From: Burkholderiales bacterium
GTDB taxonomy: Bacteria; Pseudomonadota; Gammaproteobacteria; Burkholderiales; SG8-41
DNA length: 18,040 nt
Assembly: GCA_019746155.1 (NCBI GenBank)
Contig: JAIESJ010000301.1
Coordinates: forward strand, 1 to 18,040
Direction: 5' to 3'
Part shown: positions 1 through 7,462 of the stretch, piece after piece
Numbering within the stretch: position 1 is the first letter of the stretch
Layout: each line of letters begins with the position of its first letter
Position numbers and translations under genes: made by a program
Notes under the pieces: generated by a model
Seen by the model: the letters and a program-made list of their open reading frames with translations, nothing else
Told to the model about the DNA's origin: nothing
Databases searched by the model: none

Positions 1-1
1 T

Positions 2-118
2 ATCATGCCGAAGTGGAGTGACAGGCTGGTGCCCAAGAAAAGCCTTGCCGCCGCGCCCAAACGGGTGCGGGGCAAAGGGCCTATAACTACCCGAAATGGC
101 GTGATTCGTGACTTGTGA
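2..118 (+). CDS. 3' end of an unidentified gene upstream of rnhA
   Basis: Frame 2 is open from the left window edge to a TGA at 116-118 and gives a lysine/arginine-rich C-terminal tail of 38 residues ending in NGVIRDL. The last codons lie inside heptad repeat DNA (GTGATTC-type units from 101), so the tail has probably been extended by the repeat. In many beta- and gammaproteobacteria the gene before rnhA-dnaQ is a SAM-dependent methyltransferase (yafS-like), and a basic tail would fit. That identification is from gene order only, because no methyltransferase motif lies within the window. Confidence 0.4.
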   Translation: MMPKWSDRLVPKKSLAAAPKRVRGKGPITTRNGVIRDL

Positions 119-161
119 TTGGTGATTGGCGATTGGTTAAAACCACGAATCACGAGTCACG
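100..161. repeat. GTGATTG heptad repeats forming an inverted repeat before rnhA
   Basis: Five head-to-tail heptads of the GTGATTS type (GTGATTC, GTGACTT, GTGATTG, GTGATTG, GCGATTG) run from 101 to 135. Two and a half heptads in the opposite orientation (CACGAAT, CACGAGT, CACG) run from 144 to 161. CGTGATTCGTG at 100-110 is perfectly complementary to CACGAATCACG at 144-154, so the transcript can fold. The block covers the stop codon of the upstream gene and ends six bases before the rnhA start. Related heptads occur at 1391-1404 and, inverted, at 1740-1767. Confidence 0.7.
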
Positions 162-166
162 CTTTC

Positions 167-607
167 ATGAAGGAAATGGTCGAAATTTATACCGACGGTG
201 CGTGCAAAGGCAATCCCGGTGTCGGCGGCTGGGGGGCGTTGCTCGAGCACGACGGCAGGACGCGCGAGTTGTTCGGCGGCGAGCCGCTCACCACCAACAA
301 CCGCATGGAGCTGACTGCGGTGATCCGCGCGCTCGAGGTGCTCAAGCGGCGCTGCAAGGTGCGCGTTCATACCGACTCGCAGTATGTACAGCAGGGCATC
401 AGCCAGTGGATTCACAATTGGAAAAAGCGCGGCTGGCGCACCGCCGACAAGAAGCCGGTCAAGAATGTCGACCTGTGGCGGCGCCTCGACGAGCTGGCAC
501 AGCAGCACGACATCGAATGGATCTGGGTGCGCGGCCACGCCGGCCACGCCGGCAACGAGCGCGCGGATGAGTTGGCCAATCGCGGCGTGGAATCTGTAAA
601 AACATGA
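167..607 (+). CDS. rnhA: ribonuclease HI
   Basis: Cytoplasmic endonuclease that cleaves the RNA strand of RNA:DNA hybrids, removing R-loops and primer RNA. The 146-residue product is a single RNase H domain with all expected catalytic residues: D10 in YTDGACKGNPG, E48 in NNRMEL, D70 in HTDSQYV, H124 in RGHAGH and D134 in ERADELA. With the ATG at 167 these numbers match E. coli RNase HI exactly, which decides the start over the longer in-frame GTG at 119 that lies in repeat DNA. An ATG at 176 is a weaker alternative. The ribosome-binding site is poor. dnaQ follows after 25 bases, the classical rnhA-dnaQ pairing, but in tandem rather than divergent as in E. coli. Confidence 0.96.
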   Translation: MKEMVEIYTDGACKGNPGVGGWGALLEHDGRTRELFGGEPLTTNNRMELTAVIRALEVLKRRCKVRVHTDSQYVQQGISQWIHNWKKRGWRTADKKPVKNVDLWRRLDELAQQHDIEWIWVRGHAGHAGNERADELANRGVESVKT

Positions 608-632
608 GCCACAATGGCAGAATGGTTTTCAA

Positions 633-1337
633 ATGCGACAAATTATCCTCGACACTGAAACCACCGGCCTGGACCCCGCGTTGGGGCATCGTATCATCGA
701 AATCGCCGGGGTCGAGCTCGTCAACCGGCGGCTGACCGGCAACCATTTCCACCGCTACATCAATCCGGAGCGCGAAAGCGAGGAGGGCGCGCTGCAGGTG
801 CACGGCCTTACCAGGGAATTTCTGAGCGACAAGCCCAAGTTCAGGGAGATCGCCGCTGAATTCCTCGATTACGTGACAGGCGCCGAACTCGTCATTCATA
901 ACGCGCCGTTCGACATCGCGTTCCTCAACCACGAACTCAACCTGCTTGCCCTCAAGCCCATCGCCGAATATTGCCCGTCAGTGGTCGATACGCTGCGCAT
1001 GGCCAGGGACATGCATCCGGGGAAGAGGAACAACCTTAATGCGCTGTGCGAGCGTTACCAGATCGATAACACTGCGCGCACCCTGCACGGCGCGCTGCTC
1101 GATGCGCAATTGCTGGCGGAAGTCTATCTGTCGATGACGCGCGGCCAGGAAAGCCTGATCATGGAAGCGGAGCGGGCGCCTGCCGCCGTTTCCGCCGCCG
1201 AGAAAATATCGCGCGCGAGTCTGGAACTGATCGTCGTGCGTGCTAGCGACGAGGAACTGGCCGCCCACGCCAATCAGCTCGAGGATATCGAGAAGGCGAG
1301 CGGCGGTTCCTGCGTCTGGAAGCGCCTGGAAGCCTGA
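633..1337 (+). CDS. dnaQ: DNA polymerase III epsilon subunit (3'-5' proofreading exonuclease)
   Basis: Proofreading subunit of the replicative polymerase core. The 234-residue protein has the DEDDh exonuclease fold: Exo I DTETTGLD with D7 and E9, Exo II VIHNAPFD with D94, Exo III LHGALLDAQ with H152 and D157. The C-terminal segment (about residues 170-234) resembles the linker and alpha-subunit-binding tail of E. coli epsilon: GQESLIM sits where the clamp-binding motif is expected, and the end DEELAAHANQ...GGSCVWKR matches the E. coli end. The length is close to the usual 235-245. It is probably cotranscribed with rnhA, and no clear Shine-Dalgarno precedes the ATG. Confidence 0.96.
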   Translation: MRQIILDTETTGLDPALGHRIIEIAGVELVNRRLTGNHFHRYINPERESEEGALQVHGLTREFLSDKPKFREIAAEFLDYVTGAELVIHNAPFDIAFLNHELNLLALKPIAEYCPSVVDTLRMARDMHPGKRNNLNALCERYQIDNTARTLHGALLDAQLLAEVYLSMTRGQESLIMEAERAPAAVSAAEKISRASLELIVVRASDEELAAHANQLEDIEKASGGSCVWKRLEA

Positions 1338-1438
1338 CGGCGTGTCGTTGCATCGTGGTGCCCGGGATTTTTTTCGGGCTGCCGCGCTTCGTGATTTGTG
1401 ACAGCTGCCGGCTATTCTTACTGTGTTACAAAACGTCT

Positions 1439-1470
1439 CCCTCCCCTTCAAGGGGAGGGTTGGGGTGGGG
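1439..1470. repeat. CCCTCCCC hairpin repeat
   Basis: CCCTCCCCTT (1439-1448) is separated by one base from its exact complement AAGGGGAGGG (1450-1459), followed by TTGGGGTGGGG. This gives a very stable near-perfect hairpin plus a G-rich tail. Similar C-rich/G-rich hairpins are common dispersed intergenic repeats in proteobacteria. Copy number in this genome cannot be judged from the window. Confidence 0.6.
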
Positions 1471-1570
1471 ATGGGTTGGCATCGGCCTGCGTTTTCCCCA
1501 TCCTGTCCTTCCCCTTGTTCCCCAAGGGGACTTCCTTCGGGGCGAGGGGAAGGAACCTGCTAACAGCAAT

Positions 1571-1724
1571 GTAGGGCGGCATGGCGCGCGGACACGTTAC
1601 CGGAAAAGCCGGCCGCCTGCGGGTAGCGCGCCTGGCCCCGTTCCCGCAAACGGGCGTTCCACCAACGAGTCCCGGGGGCATGCCGCCAAACGCGCGAATG
1701 TCGGCAAAGGATTGCCGACCTACT
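1571..1724. repeat. REP-like palindromic repeat units (copy 1)
   Basis: GTAGGGCGGCAT at 1571 pairs through GGCGGCAT with ATGCCGCC at 1680-1687, and a second unit GTCGGCAA-AGGA-TTGCCGAC (1700-1719) ends in CTAC. The same two building blocks, GGCGGCAT/ATGCCGCC next to CTAC and GTCGG...CCGACCTAC, recur at 16685-16776. They therefore form a dispersed REP-like family in this genome. Confidence 0.65.
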
Positions 1725-1739
1725 ACTGCAGGGTTAATG

Positions 1740-1767
1740 AATCACCAATCACCAGTCACCAATCACC
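1740..1767. repeat. four AATCACC heptads next to the tal stop codon
   Basis: Four tandem heptads (AATCACC, AATCACC, AGTCACC, AATCACC) end two bases before the reverse-strand stop codon of the transaldolase gene at 1770-1772. They are the inverse orientation of the GTGATTG heptads at 101-135, so the rnhA-dnaQ segment is flanked by inverted copies of this family. Confidence 0.7.
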
Positions 1768-1769
1768 AA

Positions 1770-2849
1770 CTACGCCACGAGTTTGAGCAGCTGCTCAAAC
1801 GAGTCGGAAAACAGCTTCACGCCCTCGACCTGCAGTTCTTCGCCGATTTTATCCAGGTCGATGCCGAAGCGTGTGAGGGCGGTAAACTGCTGGTGTGCCG
1901 CTTCAACCTCGTTTTCCAGCGTCAGGCTGGCGTGCCCGTGATCGCGGAAGGCGGCAAGCGTTGCATCCGGCAGGGTGTTGATCGTCTCCGGTCCGATCAG
2001 GGATTCGACGTAGAGCACGTCGCTGTAAGCCGGGTTCTTGGTGCCGGTGCTGGCCCACAGCAGGTATTGCGGTCGCGCGCCGCGCATGGCGAGCGGCGCG
2101 AATTGCGCGCCTTTGAAAATCGTCTTGTATTCCTGATAGGCGAGTTTCGCGAGAGCCACGCCTGATCTTCCGCGCAGTGCGAGCGCATCGCCGCCGATCG
2201 CCTCCAGTTTTTTGTCGACGAGCGTGTCGACACGGCTCAGGAACAGGCTGGCAACCGACTTGACGCGGCTTGCGTCGCCGCCGCCCGTTGTCCATTTTTC
2301 GAGGCCGCGGAGGTAGGCGCGGGCCACGCTTCTCACGTGTGCCAGCGAAAACATCAGTGTGACGTTGACCGGGCAGCCTTCCCCGATCAGCGTTTCGACC
2401 GCGGCGACGCCCGCGGGCGTGGCGGGCACCTTGATGAGCAGGTTGTCGCAGCGTACCGCGGCCTTGAGACGCCTGGCCGCTTGAATTGTTCCCGCTGTAT
2501 CGTGCGCCAGGGCGGGCGATACCTCCAGGCTGACGTAGCCGTCCTCTCCCTGGGTCTGATCGAACAGCGGGCGCAGCAGGCCGCACGCCGCCCGGATGTC
2601 GGCGATGGCCAGCCGTTCGTAGCGCTGCTCGGGCGTGAGCGCCGCATCGCGCCGGAGGGCAGCCGCTTCCTCGCGGTAATACGGACTTTCGCTGATGGCC
2701 TTGAAAAAAATCGAGGGGTTGGACGTGACGCCGGCCACTCCGTCGTCAGTGATGAGTTTTTCCAGCGTGCCTTCGCGCAGCAGCGTGCGCGACAGATTGT
2801 CGAGCCAGATGCGCTGGCCGAGGGCGTGCAGTTCAAGCAGCGGATTCAT
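1770..2849 (-). CDS. tal: transaldolase (long bacterial type)
   Basis: Transfers a dihydroxyacetone unit between sugar phosphates in the non-oxidative pentose phosphate pathway. The 359-residue protein has the family N-terminus MNPLLELHALGQ, the TSNPSIF motif near residue 42 and the Schiff-base lysine K140 in NLLIKVPAT. The end LTRFGIDLDKIGEELQVEGVKLFSDSF is typical of the long transaldolases of beta/gammaproteobacteria and cyanobacteria rather than the short TalC/fructose-6-phosphate aldolase type. The ATG at 2849 is chosen because homologous proteins start there; an in-frame extension to 2936 encodes an unrelated basic stretch. No strong Shine-Dalgarno is visible. It converges on dnaQ and is separated from nudC by about 210 bases. 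Confidence 0.95.
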   Translation of the reverse strand: MNPLLELHALGQRIWLDNLSRTLLREGTLEKLITDDGVAGVTSNPSIFFKAISESPYYREEAAALRRDAALTPEQRYERLAIADIRAACGLLRPLFDQTQGEDGYVSLEVSPALAHDTAGTIQAARRLKAAVRCDNLLIKVPATPAGVAAVETLIGEGCPVNVTLMFSLAHVRSVARAYLRGLEKWTTGGGDASRVKSVASLFLSRVDTLVDKKLEAIGGDALALRGRSGVALAKLAYQEYKTIFKGAQFAPLAMRGARPQYLLWASTGTKNPAYSDVLYVESLIGPETINTLPDATLAAFRDHGHASLTLENEVEAAHQQFTALTRFGIDLDKIGEELQVEGVKLFSDSFEQLLKLVA

Positions 2850-3059
2850 GAGTGTGTAATGTGTCTTCAGCAGGGTAACAATATAGAAACTAGCACAGGC
2901 TGTTCGCCGCGGCCAGCTTCTTAGAAGTTGTCTCAAGACGCAGATATACTCTGTGTACCCATCAAGTGGGTATTAAAAGGAATTCTCTCTATAGGTTTCG
3001 CTTTTGATCGGCGTTCATCGGTGGCTGATGATTTGGTTTTTGAGACGGGTTTTAGTAAC

Positions 3060-3896
3060 TCAGCGACGGTGCTGCGCGGCGAGCCGCGCCGACACGGTAT
3101 CGATCAGCCGCCGCGAAATGCTGATGCCGGGCGGCAGTTTCGGCAGTTGCTCCACATCGAACCAGCGCGCTTCCTCGATCTCCACGCCGTCGGGCCTGAT
3201 TTCGCCGCCGGCGTATTCGGCGGTGAACGCGATCATCAGCGAGTGCGGGAACGGCCACGGCTGGCTGCCGAAGTAGCGGATGTCGGCGATTTCGACGCCG
3301 ACTTCCTCGCGGGTTTCGCGCGCTACCGTCTGTTCCAGCATTTCGCCGGGCTCGACGAAGCCGGCCAGCGCCGAAAAACGGCCGGGTGCCCACTCCGCCT
3401 TGCGCGCCAGCAGCAGCTCGCGCCCGCGCGTCACCAGCACCATGATCGCCGGCGAGATCGGCGGGTAGGCGACATGCCCGCAACTGGGGCAGGCGCGCGC
3501 GCGTTCGTCGCGGCGCTGTTCGGTGGGCGTGCCGCAGCGGCCGCAGTACTGGTGATTGCGGTCCCAGTCCATGATCTGATAGGCGCGGCCGGAGAGCGCC
3601 GCCAGCGTCTCTTCGAAATGGCCGAACAGCTCGCGCAGGCCCAGAGCCGCCCAGCCCTCCGGCATTGGATCGGATTCATCGAGTTCCACGGTGTAGCAGT
3701 GCCTGCCGGCGTAAGTGCCGAGATACTGGCGGCGCACCGGCTTCAACCCGTGTTCGGCGAGATCGGTGCAGCACGGCACGTCTGGCTTGTCCGCAATGGT
3801 GCGCACCAGCATCTCCCGGCGCTGGAAGGCGAACCACAGCGCGGGCTCGGTCTGTTGTTCGGGCGGTGTAATCAGGGGGATGTAGTGGTCAGGCAT
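3060..3896 (-). CDS. nudC: NAD(H) pyrophosphatase / NAD-capped RNA decapping Nudix hydrolase
   Basis: Hydrolyses NADH/NAD to NMN(H) and AMP; NudC proteins also remove NAD caps from RNA 5' ends. The 278-residue protein shows the NudC N-terminal domain (about 1-110), a four-cysteine zinc ribbon (C118, C121, C136, C139, as CGRCG and CPSCG), and a complete Nudix box at 179-201 with G179, E185, R193, E194, E197, E198 and G200. The family-diagnostic SQPWPFPHS motif at 211-219 separates NudC from other Nudix enzymes. It lies 42 bases downstream of the regulator gene on the same strand, with a GCCGTACGGC palindrome (3923-3932) in the gap. Cotranscription is possible but a functional link is unlikely. 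Confidence 0.95.
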   Translation of the reverse strand: MPDHYIPLITPPEQQTEPALWFAFQRREMLVRTIADKPDVPCCTDLAEHGLKPVRRQYLGTYAGRHCYTVELDESDPMPEGWAALGLRELFGHFEETLAALSGRAYQIMDWDRNHQYCGRCGTPTEQRRDERARACPSCGHVAYPPISPAIMVLVTRGRELLLARKAEWAPGRFSALAGFVEPGEMLEQTVARETREEVGVEIADIRYFGSQPWPFPHSLMIAFTAEYAGGEIRPDGVEIEEARWFDVEQLPKLPPGISISRRLIDTVSARLAAQHRR

Positions 3897-3938
3897 GATG
3901 GTTGGCGCATGTCGTAGGGTATGCCGTACGGCAGCGCG

Positions 3939-5912
3939 TCACGTTTTGCGCGCCGCTTTTTCGCCGTTGCGCGAATGTTTCAGCTTGCGCCACAAGGTTA
4001 CGCGGCTGATCCCCAAAATTTTTGCGGCTTCAACGTGGTTTCCGTTGCACTTGTCTAGTACCTGCTCAATGTAATCAGTTTCGCTGTCTTGACGCAAATT
4101 ATGTAGGGAAGACAATGGGTGCTCTCCCGTGCTCGGCGTTGCGGTAGCGACGAACAGTTCCGGCGTGATCATGCGCAGCGTTTTTTCGCTGAATGCCTCC
4201 ATTGTGTCGGAGCTTTGGCATAGCACTGTGACCCGCTCTATGACATTCTCCATCTCGCGTATGTTTCCAGGCCACGGATAATGCTCGAAGCGGGGCAGCA
4301 GAGCAGCCACCAGTTCGTCGCGACGGTGCAGGGCGCCGACGCGCCTCAACGCCTCGCCGAGAAGGTGCGCCGCAATGGGCGGGATGTCTTCCCTGCGCTC
4401 GCGCAACGGGGGCAGGTCGATGTGCAGAATGTTGAGGCGGTAGAACAGATCCTCCCGGAACCTGCCTTCCGCCCTCTTCTGCTTTAAGTCGCAGTTGGTG
4501 GCGGCGATTACGCGCACGTCAACGGGAGTCAGATCATTGCTCCCGAGACGCAGCACTTCCTTTTCCTGCAGCGCGCGCAGCAGCCGCGTCTGCAGCGCGA
4601 GCGGCATGTCGCCGATTTCGTCGAGAAAGATCGTGCCGGTGTGCGCCGATTCGAACAGCCCCGCCTTGCCGCCGCGCCGGGACCCGCTGAAGGCGCCCTC
4701 TTCATAGCCGAACAGCTCGCTTTCCAGCAGCGACTCCGGAAACGCCGCGCAGTTGATCGCGACAAACGAATGATTCTTGCGGCGGCTGGCGTTGTGAATG
4801 CCTTGGGCAAACAACTCCTTGCCAGTACCGCTTTCGCCGGTGATGAGAACCGTGGAGTCGGTCTGCGCGTATTGCAGGGCGAGCGCCCTGGCGTGGCGGA
4901 TGGCGGGCGACTCGCCGATGATTTGCGATAGATGATATTTCGCCACGAAGTTGCGCGGCCGGCTGTGGGACCGGATGTTGCGGTCTGCGCGCTGAATTGC
5001 AGTGGAGTCCTGGCAAGTCAGCACCGCTCCAGTCTGCAGCCCGTGTTCGGTGATCGGGATGCGGTTGACGGCCACGGTCTTGTGACCAACTTTTTCAATC
5101 TGCGCCAACTCCGCAGTGCCGGTGCGCAGCGTGTGGCTCAGGTTCAGTTCTGGAGCGACCTCGCTCAGCGGCTTGCCCATCACGCTCTCACTGCGCACGC
5201 CGAGCAGCTGTTCCATTGCCGGATTGAGCGATTGGATGCGCTCTGCCATGTCGACCGCCAGAACGCCTTCGTTGAGATGGCGCAGGATGGTGTTGAGCCG
5301 CTCGCGTCGCGCTTCCTCGAGACGCGCGATGCGGGCGATTTCCAGCGCGTCGTCGAATGCCTGGCGCACCGAGTTGGGGGAATAGAGAAAGATTCCGGTG
5401 AGGCCGGCCTGCTCCGCCAGGTCGGTAATCAGACTGGAGCCGACGATCACCTTGTAGCCCGCGGCGGCGAGGGACTGGAACTGGTCCTTGGCGTCGTCGA
5501 TGGTCGAATAGGAGCGCTGCTCGATGTCGAGGTTGAGCAGTTGCTTGACTTCCTCCAGTTCCGGGCTGATGGCTTGATAGGTGACGATGGCGATGCGCTC
5601 GGAAATTTGCCGGGCTTTCACCAAGGCCAGCAGGATGTCGAACCCGGTCACTTTGACCAGCGCTACCGGGACGGTCACGTTGTTGCGCAGATAGGCGCCG
5701 TTCGCGCCCGCGCTCAAGAAAACGTCCACTTCGCCGGCCCGCTCCAGCTCGCGCGCAGACTCCAGCGCGTCATCGAAGGTGCGGTCGATGATGCGGATGT
5801 CGGCATACGGTGCATAGTTTGGAATGATGCTGTCGATGAGGCGGCTTAAGCGCTTGTAGCTGATGGCCCAGATCTTCGGTTTCTTGGCGTCGTCGATCCC
5901 GGGAAGCTTCAT
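3939..5912 (-). CDS. PrpR-family sigma-54-dependent transcriptional activator
   Basis: One-component enhancer-binding protein of 657 residues. Order: PrpR_N ligand-sensing domain (about 10-200), PAS-like segment (about 205-310), AAA+ sigma-54 interaction domain (about 330-560) with Walker A GESGTGKE (359-366), Walker B TIFLDE (427-432) and the sigma-54 contact loop GAFSGS (406-411), and a Fis-type HTH at about 612-645 (GNHVEAAKILGISRVTLWRKL). The loop departs from the consensus GAFTGA by a conservative T-to-S change. The start at 5912 is supported by GGAGGAG (5919-5925) at good spacing. PrpR of enteric bacteria senses 2-methylcitrate and drives propionate catabolism, but no prpBCDE genes are seen here. 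The divergent CoA-transferase cluster is the likely target, so the ligand is probably a related organic acid. A CtrA-like or two-component role is excluded by the absence of a receiver domain. Confidence 0.9.
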   Translation of the reverse strand: MKLPGIDDAKKPKIWAISYKRLSRLIDSIIPNYAPYADIRIIDRTFDDALESARELERAGEVDVFLSAGANGAYLRNNVTVPVALVKVTGFDILLALVKARQISERIAIVTYQAISPELEEVKQLLNLDIEQRSYSTIDDAKDQFQSLAAAGYKVIVGSSLITDLAEQAGLTGIFLYSPNSVRQAFDDALEIARIARLEEARRERLNTILRHLNEGVLAVDMAERIQSLNPAMEQLLGVRSESVMGKPLSEVAPELNLSHTLRTGTAELAQIEKVGHKTVAVNRIPITEHGLQTGAVLTCQDSTAIQRADRNIRSHSRPRNFVAKYHLSQIIGESPAIRHARALALQYAQTDSTVLITGESGTGKELFAQGIHNASRRKNHSFVAINCAAFPESLLESELFGYEEGAFSGSRRGGKAGLFESAHTGTIFLDEIGDMPLALQTRLLRALQEKEVLRLGSNDLTPVDVRVIAATNCDLKQKRAEGRFREDLFYRLNILHIDLPPLRERREDIPPIAAHLLGEALRRVGALHRRDELVAALLPRFEHYPWPGNIREMENVIERVTVLCQSSDTMEAFSEKTLRMITPELFVATATPSTGEHPLSSLHNLRQDSETDYIEQVLDKCNGNHVEAAKILGISRVTLWRKLKHSRNGEKAARKT

Positions 5913-6002
5913 GTTTTTCTCCTCCGAATAGCCGGCGCTGTCGCCGGAAGCCGTCCGCAGCGGCGAACATGGTAGCACGTATTGTTGCGATCATGAATCA
6001 CG

Positions 6003-6020
6003 TGTTTCATTATCGAAACA
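6003..6020. promoter_or_regulatory. candidate enhancer (upstream activating) site for the PrpR-like activator
   Basis: TGTTTC (6003-6008) and GAAACA (6015-6020) form a perfect inverted repeat with a 6-base AT-rich spacer, as expected for a dimeric Fis-type HTH. Its centre lies about 147 bases upstream of the start predicted from the -24/-12 element at 6132-6148, inside the usual range for bacterial enhancers, and in the divergent gap next to the activator's own gene. The binding protein is inferred. Confidence 0.55.
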
Positions 6021-6131
6021 TCTGGACGTGGTCAGCATGTCTTGGGAGCCATTTGCTGATCAAGAATAATAGTGAATATAGAACAAATAGATACCTGATA
6101 TTCGGCAAGTCCCGGGAACAGTGGCCGCCGG

Positions 6132-6148
6132 TTGGTCCGACTTTTGCG
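6132..6148 (+). promoter_or_regulatory. sigma-54 (-24/-12) promoter of the CoA-transferase cluster
   Basis: TTGGTCCGACTTTTGCG carries GG at 6134-6135 and GC at 6146-6147, exactly the 12-base offset required between the -24 and -12 elements. It agrees with the consensus TGGCACGRNNNTTGCW at most positions (TGG, CG, purine, TTGC). Transcription would start near 6158, giving a leader of about 80 bases before the ATG at 6241. The placement, downstream of a dyad and opposite a sigma-54 activator gene, strengthens the call. Confidence 0.65.
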
Positions 6149-6240
6149 GATGTCACAAAACAAAAATATTCATGACATTTCCCGATAGTTCAGCCCAACG
6201 TGAGGAGGTGCGACGCAGCGGATATGGAAGAAGATATGAA

Positions 6241-7440
6241 ATGAAAGCGTTGCAAGGAATCGTTGTTCTCGATTTGACTCATATGCTTTCCGGCCCGTAT
6301 GGCACCATGCTGCTGGCCGACATGGGGGCCGATACGATCAAGATCGAGCCACCCGGCACCGGCGAAGGCACGCGCAAGCTCTTGGCCGCCGATCCTCAAT
6401 ACAGCCTGCACGGCATGGGCGCGTATTTTCTGACGCTCAACCGCAACAAGCGCAGCGCGTGCATCGACCTCAAGGCGCCCGCGGGGGTAGAACTGTTCTA
6501 CGAACTCGTAAAAAAGGCCGACGTGGTGTTCGACAACTTCAGCGTCGGCGTGACCAGGCGTCTCAGGATCGACCACGACGCCCTGTCGCGGGTCAATCCC
6601 CGCATCATTACTTGCTCGGTGACTGGCTTCGGGGAGACCGGACCGGGGACCGACCGCCCCGCCTTCGACCAGGTAGTGCAGGGAATGGGCGGCGGCATGT
6701 CCATCACGGGTTATCCCGGCGGCGAGCCGCTGCGCGCCGGGATTCCCATAGGGGATCTCGCCGGCGGCATGTTCGGCGCGATGGGCGTGCTGGAAGCGTT
6801 GGTGGCCAGGCAGACTACGGGACGCGGCCAGCACGTGGACATTTCCATGCTGGACTGCCAGGTTTCGCTGCTCAACTACATGGCGACGATGTACTCGTTG
6901 TCGGGCATTGACCCCGTGCCGCTCGGCAATGGACATTTCGTGCACGTGCCCTACAACTCGTTCCGAACCAGGACTCAGTACATCATTATCGCGGTGATCG
7001 GCGACATATTCTGGCAGAACCTGCTGGAAGTGATCGACGATCCCGAGCTGCGCAGGGAAAAATATCTTACCCAGCCGGGCAGATACGAGGAGCGTGAATT
7101 TATCAACGCGCGCATCCAGGAGGTTCTACTTTCTGAAACGGCTGATTACTGGCTGAAGGCGCTGCGCGCCAAGCGTATTCCTTGCGCCCCGGTGAATCGT
7201 TTTTCAGAAGCGCTCAACGATCCCCAGGTCCGGGCCCGCAACATGGTGGTCAGGGTCCGGCATCCCTTGGGCGGGGACGTGGAAATGCCGGGCAATCCGG
7301 TCAAGCTTTCGGATACCTTTGAGGACACTTACTCTGCTCCGCCCCTGCTGGGCCAGCATACCGACGACGTGTTGAGAGACATGCTGGGCCTGGATAGCGC
7401 GCGGATCGGCGCTTTGCGAACGAACGGAGTAATCGGATGA
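6241..7440 (+). CDS. family III (CaiB/BaiF) CoA-transferase
   Basis: Transfers CoA between an acyl-CoA donor and a carboxylic acid, without hydrolysis. The 399-residue protein spans the complete family: N-terminal MKALQGIVVLDLTHMLSGPYG, LADMGADTIKIEPP, LNRNKRSACIDLK, the CSVTGFGETGP loop, and the catalytic aspartate D172 in PIGDLAGGMFGAMG (equivalent to Asp169 of formyl-CoA transferase). The ATG at 6241 follows GGAAGAAG (6226-6233) and starts the conserved domain directly. In-frame starts further upstream would fall beside or before the predicted transcription start. It is the first gene after the sigma-54 promoter and 22 bases upstream of the lyase gene. The substrate cannot be named; linkage to an HMG-CoA-lyase-like enzyme suggests a branched or 3-hydroxy dicarboxylic acid. 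Confidence 0.92.
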   Translation: MKALQGIVVLDLTHMLSGPYGTMLLADMGADTIKIEPPGTGEGTRKLLAADPQYSLHGMGAYFLTLNRNKRSACIDLKAPAGVELFYELVKKADVVFDNFSVGVTRRLRIDHDALSRVNPRIITCSVTGFGETGPGTDRPAFDQVVQGMGGGMSITGYPGGEPLRAGIPIGDLAGGMFGAMGVLEALVARQTTGRGQHVDISMLDCQVSLLNYMATMYSLSGIDPVPLGNGHFVHVPYNSFRTRTQYIIIAVIGDIFWQNLLEVIDDPELRREKYLTQPGRYEEREFINARIQEVLLSETADYWLKALRAKRIPCAPVNRFSEALNDPQVRARNMVVRVRHPLGGDVEMPGNPVKLSDTFEDTYSAPPLLGQHTDDVLRDMLGLDSARIGALRTNGVIG

Positions 7441-7462
7441 CGCAGGCCGGGAGGAGGACACC

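Larger units (their letters stand above)
1338..1769. other. repeat-rich intergenic spacer between convergent dnaQ and tal
   Basis: This 430-base stretch between two convergent genes contains no credible gene. From left to right it holds two GTGATTT-type heptads (1391-1404), a C/G-skewed hairpin (1439-1459) followed by TTGGGGTGGGG, a TCCTTCCCCT/AGGGGAAGGA inverted repeat (1506-1515 with 1545-1554) enclosing a TCCCC-AA-GGGGA palindrome, a palindromic unit bounded by GTAGGGCGGCAT and ATGCCGCC (1571-1687), a GTCGGCAA-AGGA-TTGCCGAC hairpin (1700-1719), and four AATCACC heptads touching the tal stop codon. Open frames here look like repeat translations. Some of the hairpins may terminate transcription from both sides, but none has a proper U-tract. 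Confidence 0.7.

Noticed and set aside
1360..1379. GCCCG...CGGGC stem after dnaQ as an intrinsic terminator
   Set aside because: The T-run lies inside the loop rather than after the stem, and the stem is only five bases.
1355..2165. Two plus-strand open frames (1355-1786, 1581-2165) after dnaQ
   Set aside because: They translate hairpin and heptad repeats and then the antisense of tal; composition is repeat-like and no motif is seen.
2956..2972. TACCCA-TCAAG-TGGGTA inverted repeat upstream of tal
   Set aside because: Only six-base arms, no supporting promoter spacing; could be chance.
2928..3917. 329-residue plus-strand open frame opposite nudC
   Set aside because: nudC on the other strand has the zinc ribbon, Nudix box and SQPWPFPHS; this frame is its high-GC shadow.
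4932..5849. 305-residue plus-strand open frame opposite the PrpR-like gene
   Set aside because: Antisense shadow of a gene whose domains and ribosome-binding site are clear.
6049..6065. TTGGGAGCCATTTGCT-like sequence in the divergent region as a second sigma-54 promoter
   Set aside because: The GG-to-GC spacing is one base short, and sigma-54 promoters do not tolerate this; the site at 6132-6148 has exact spacing.
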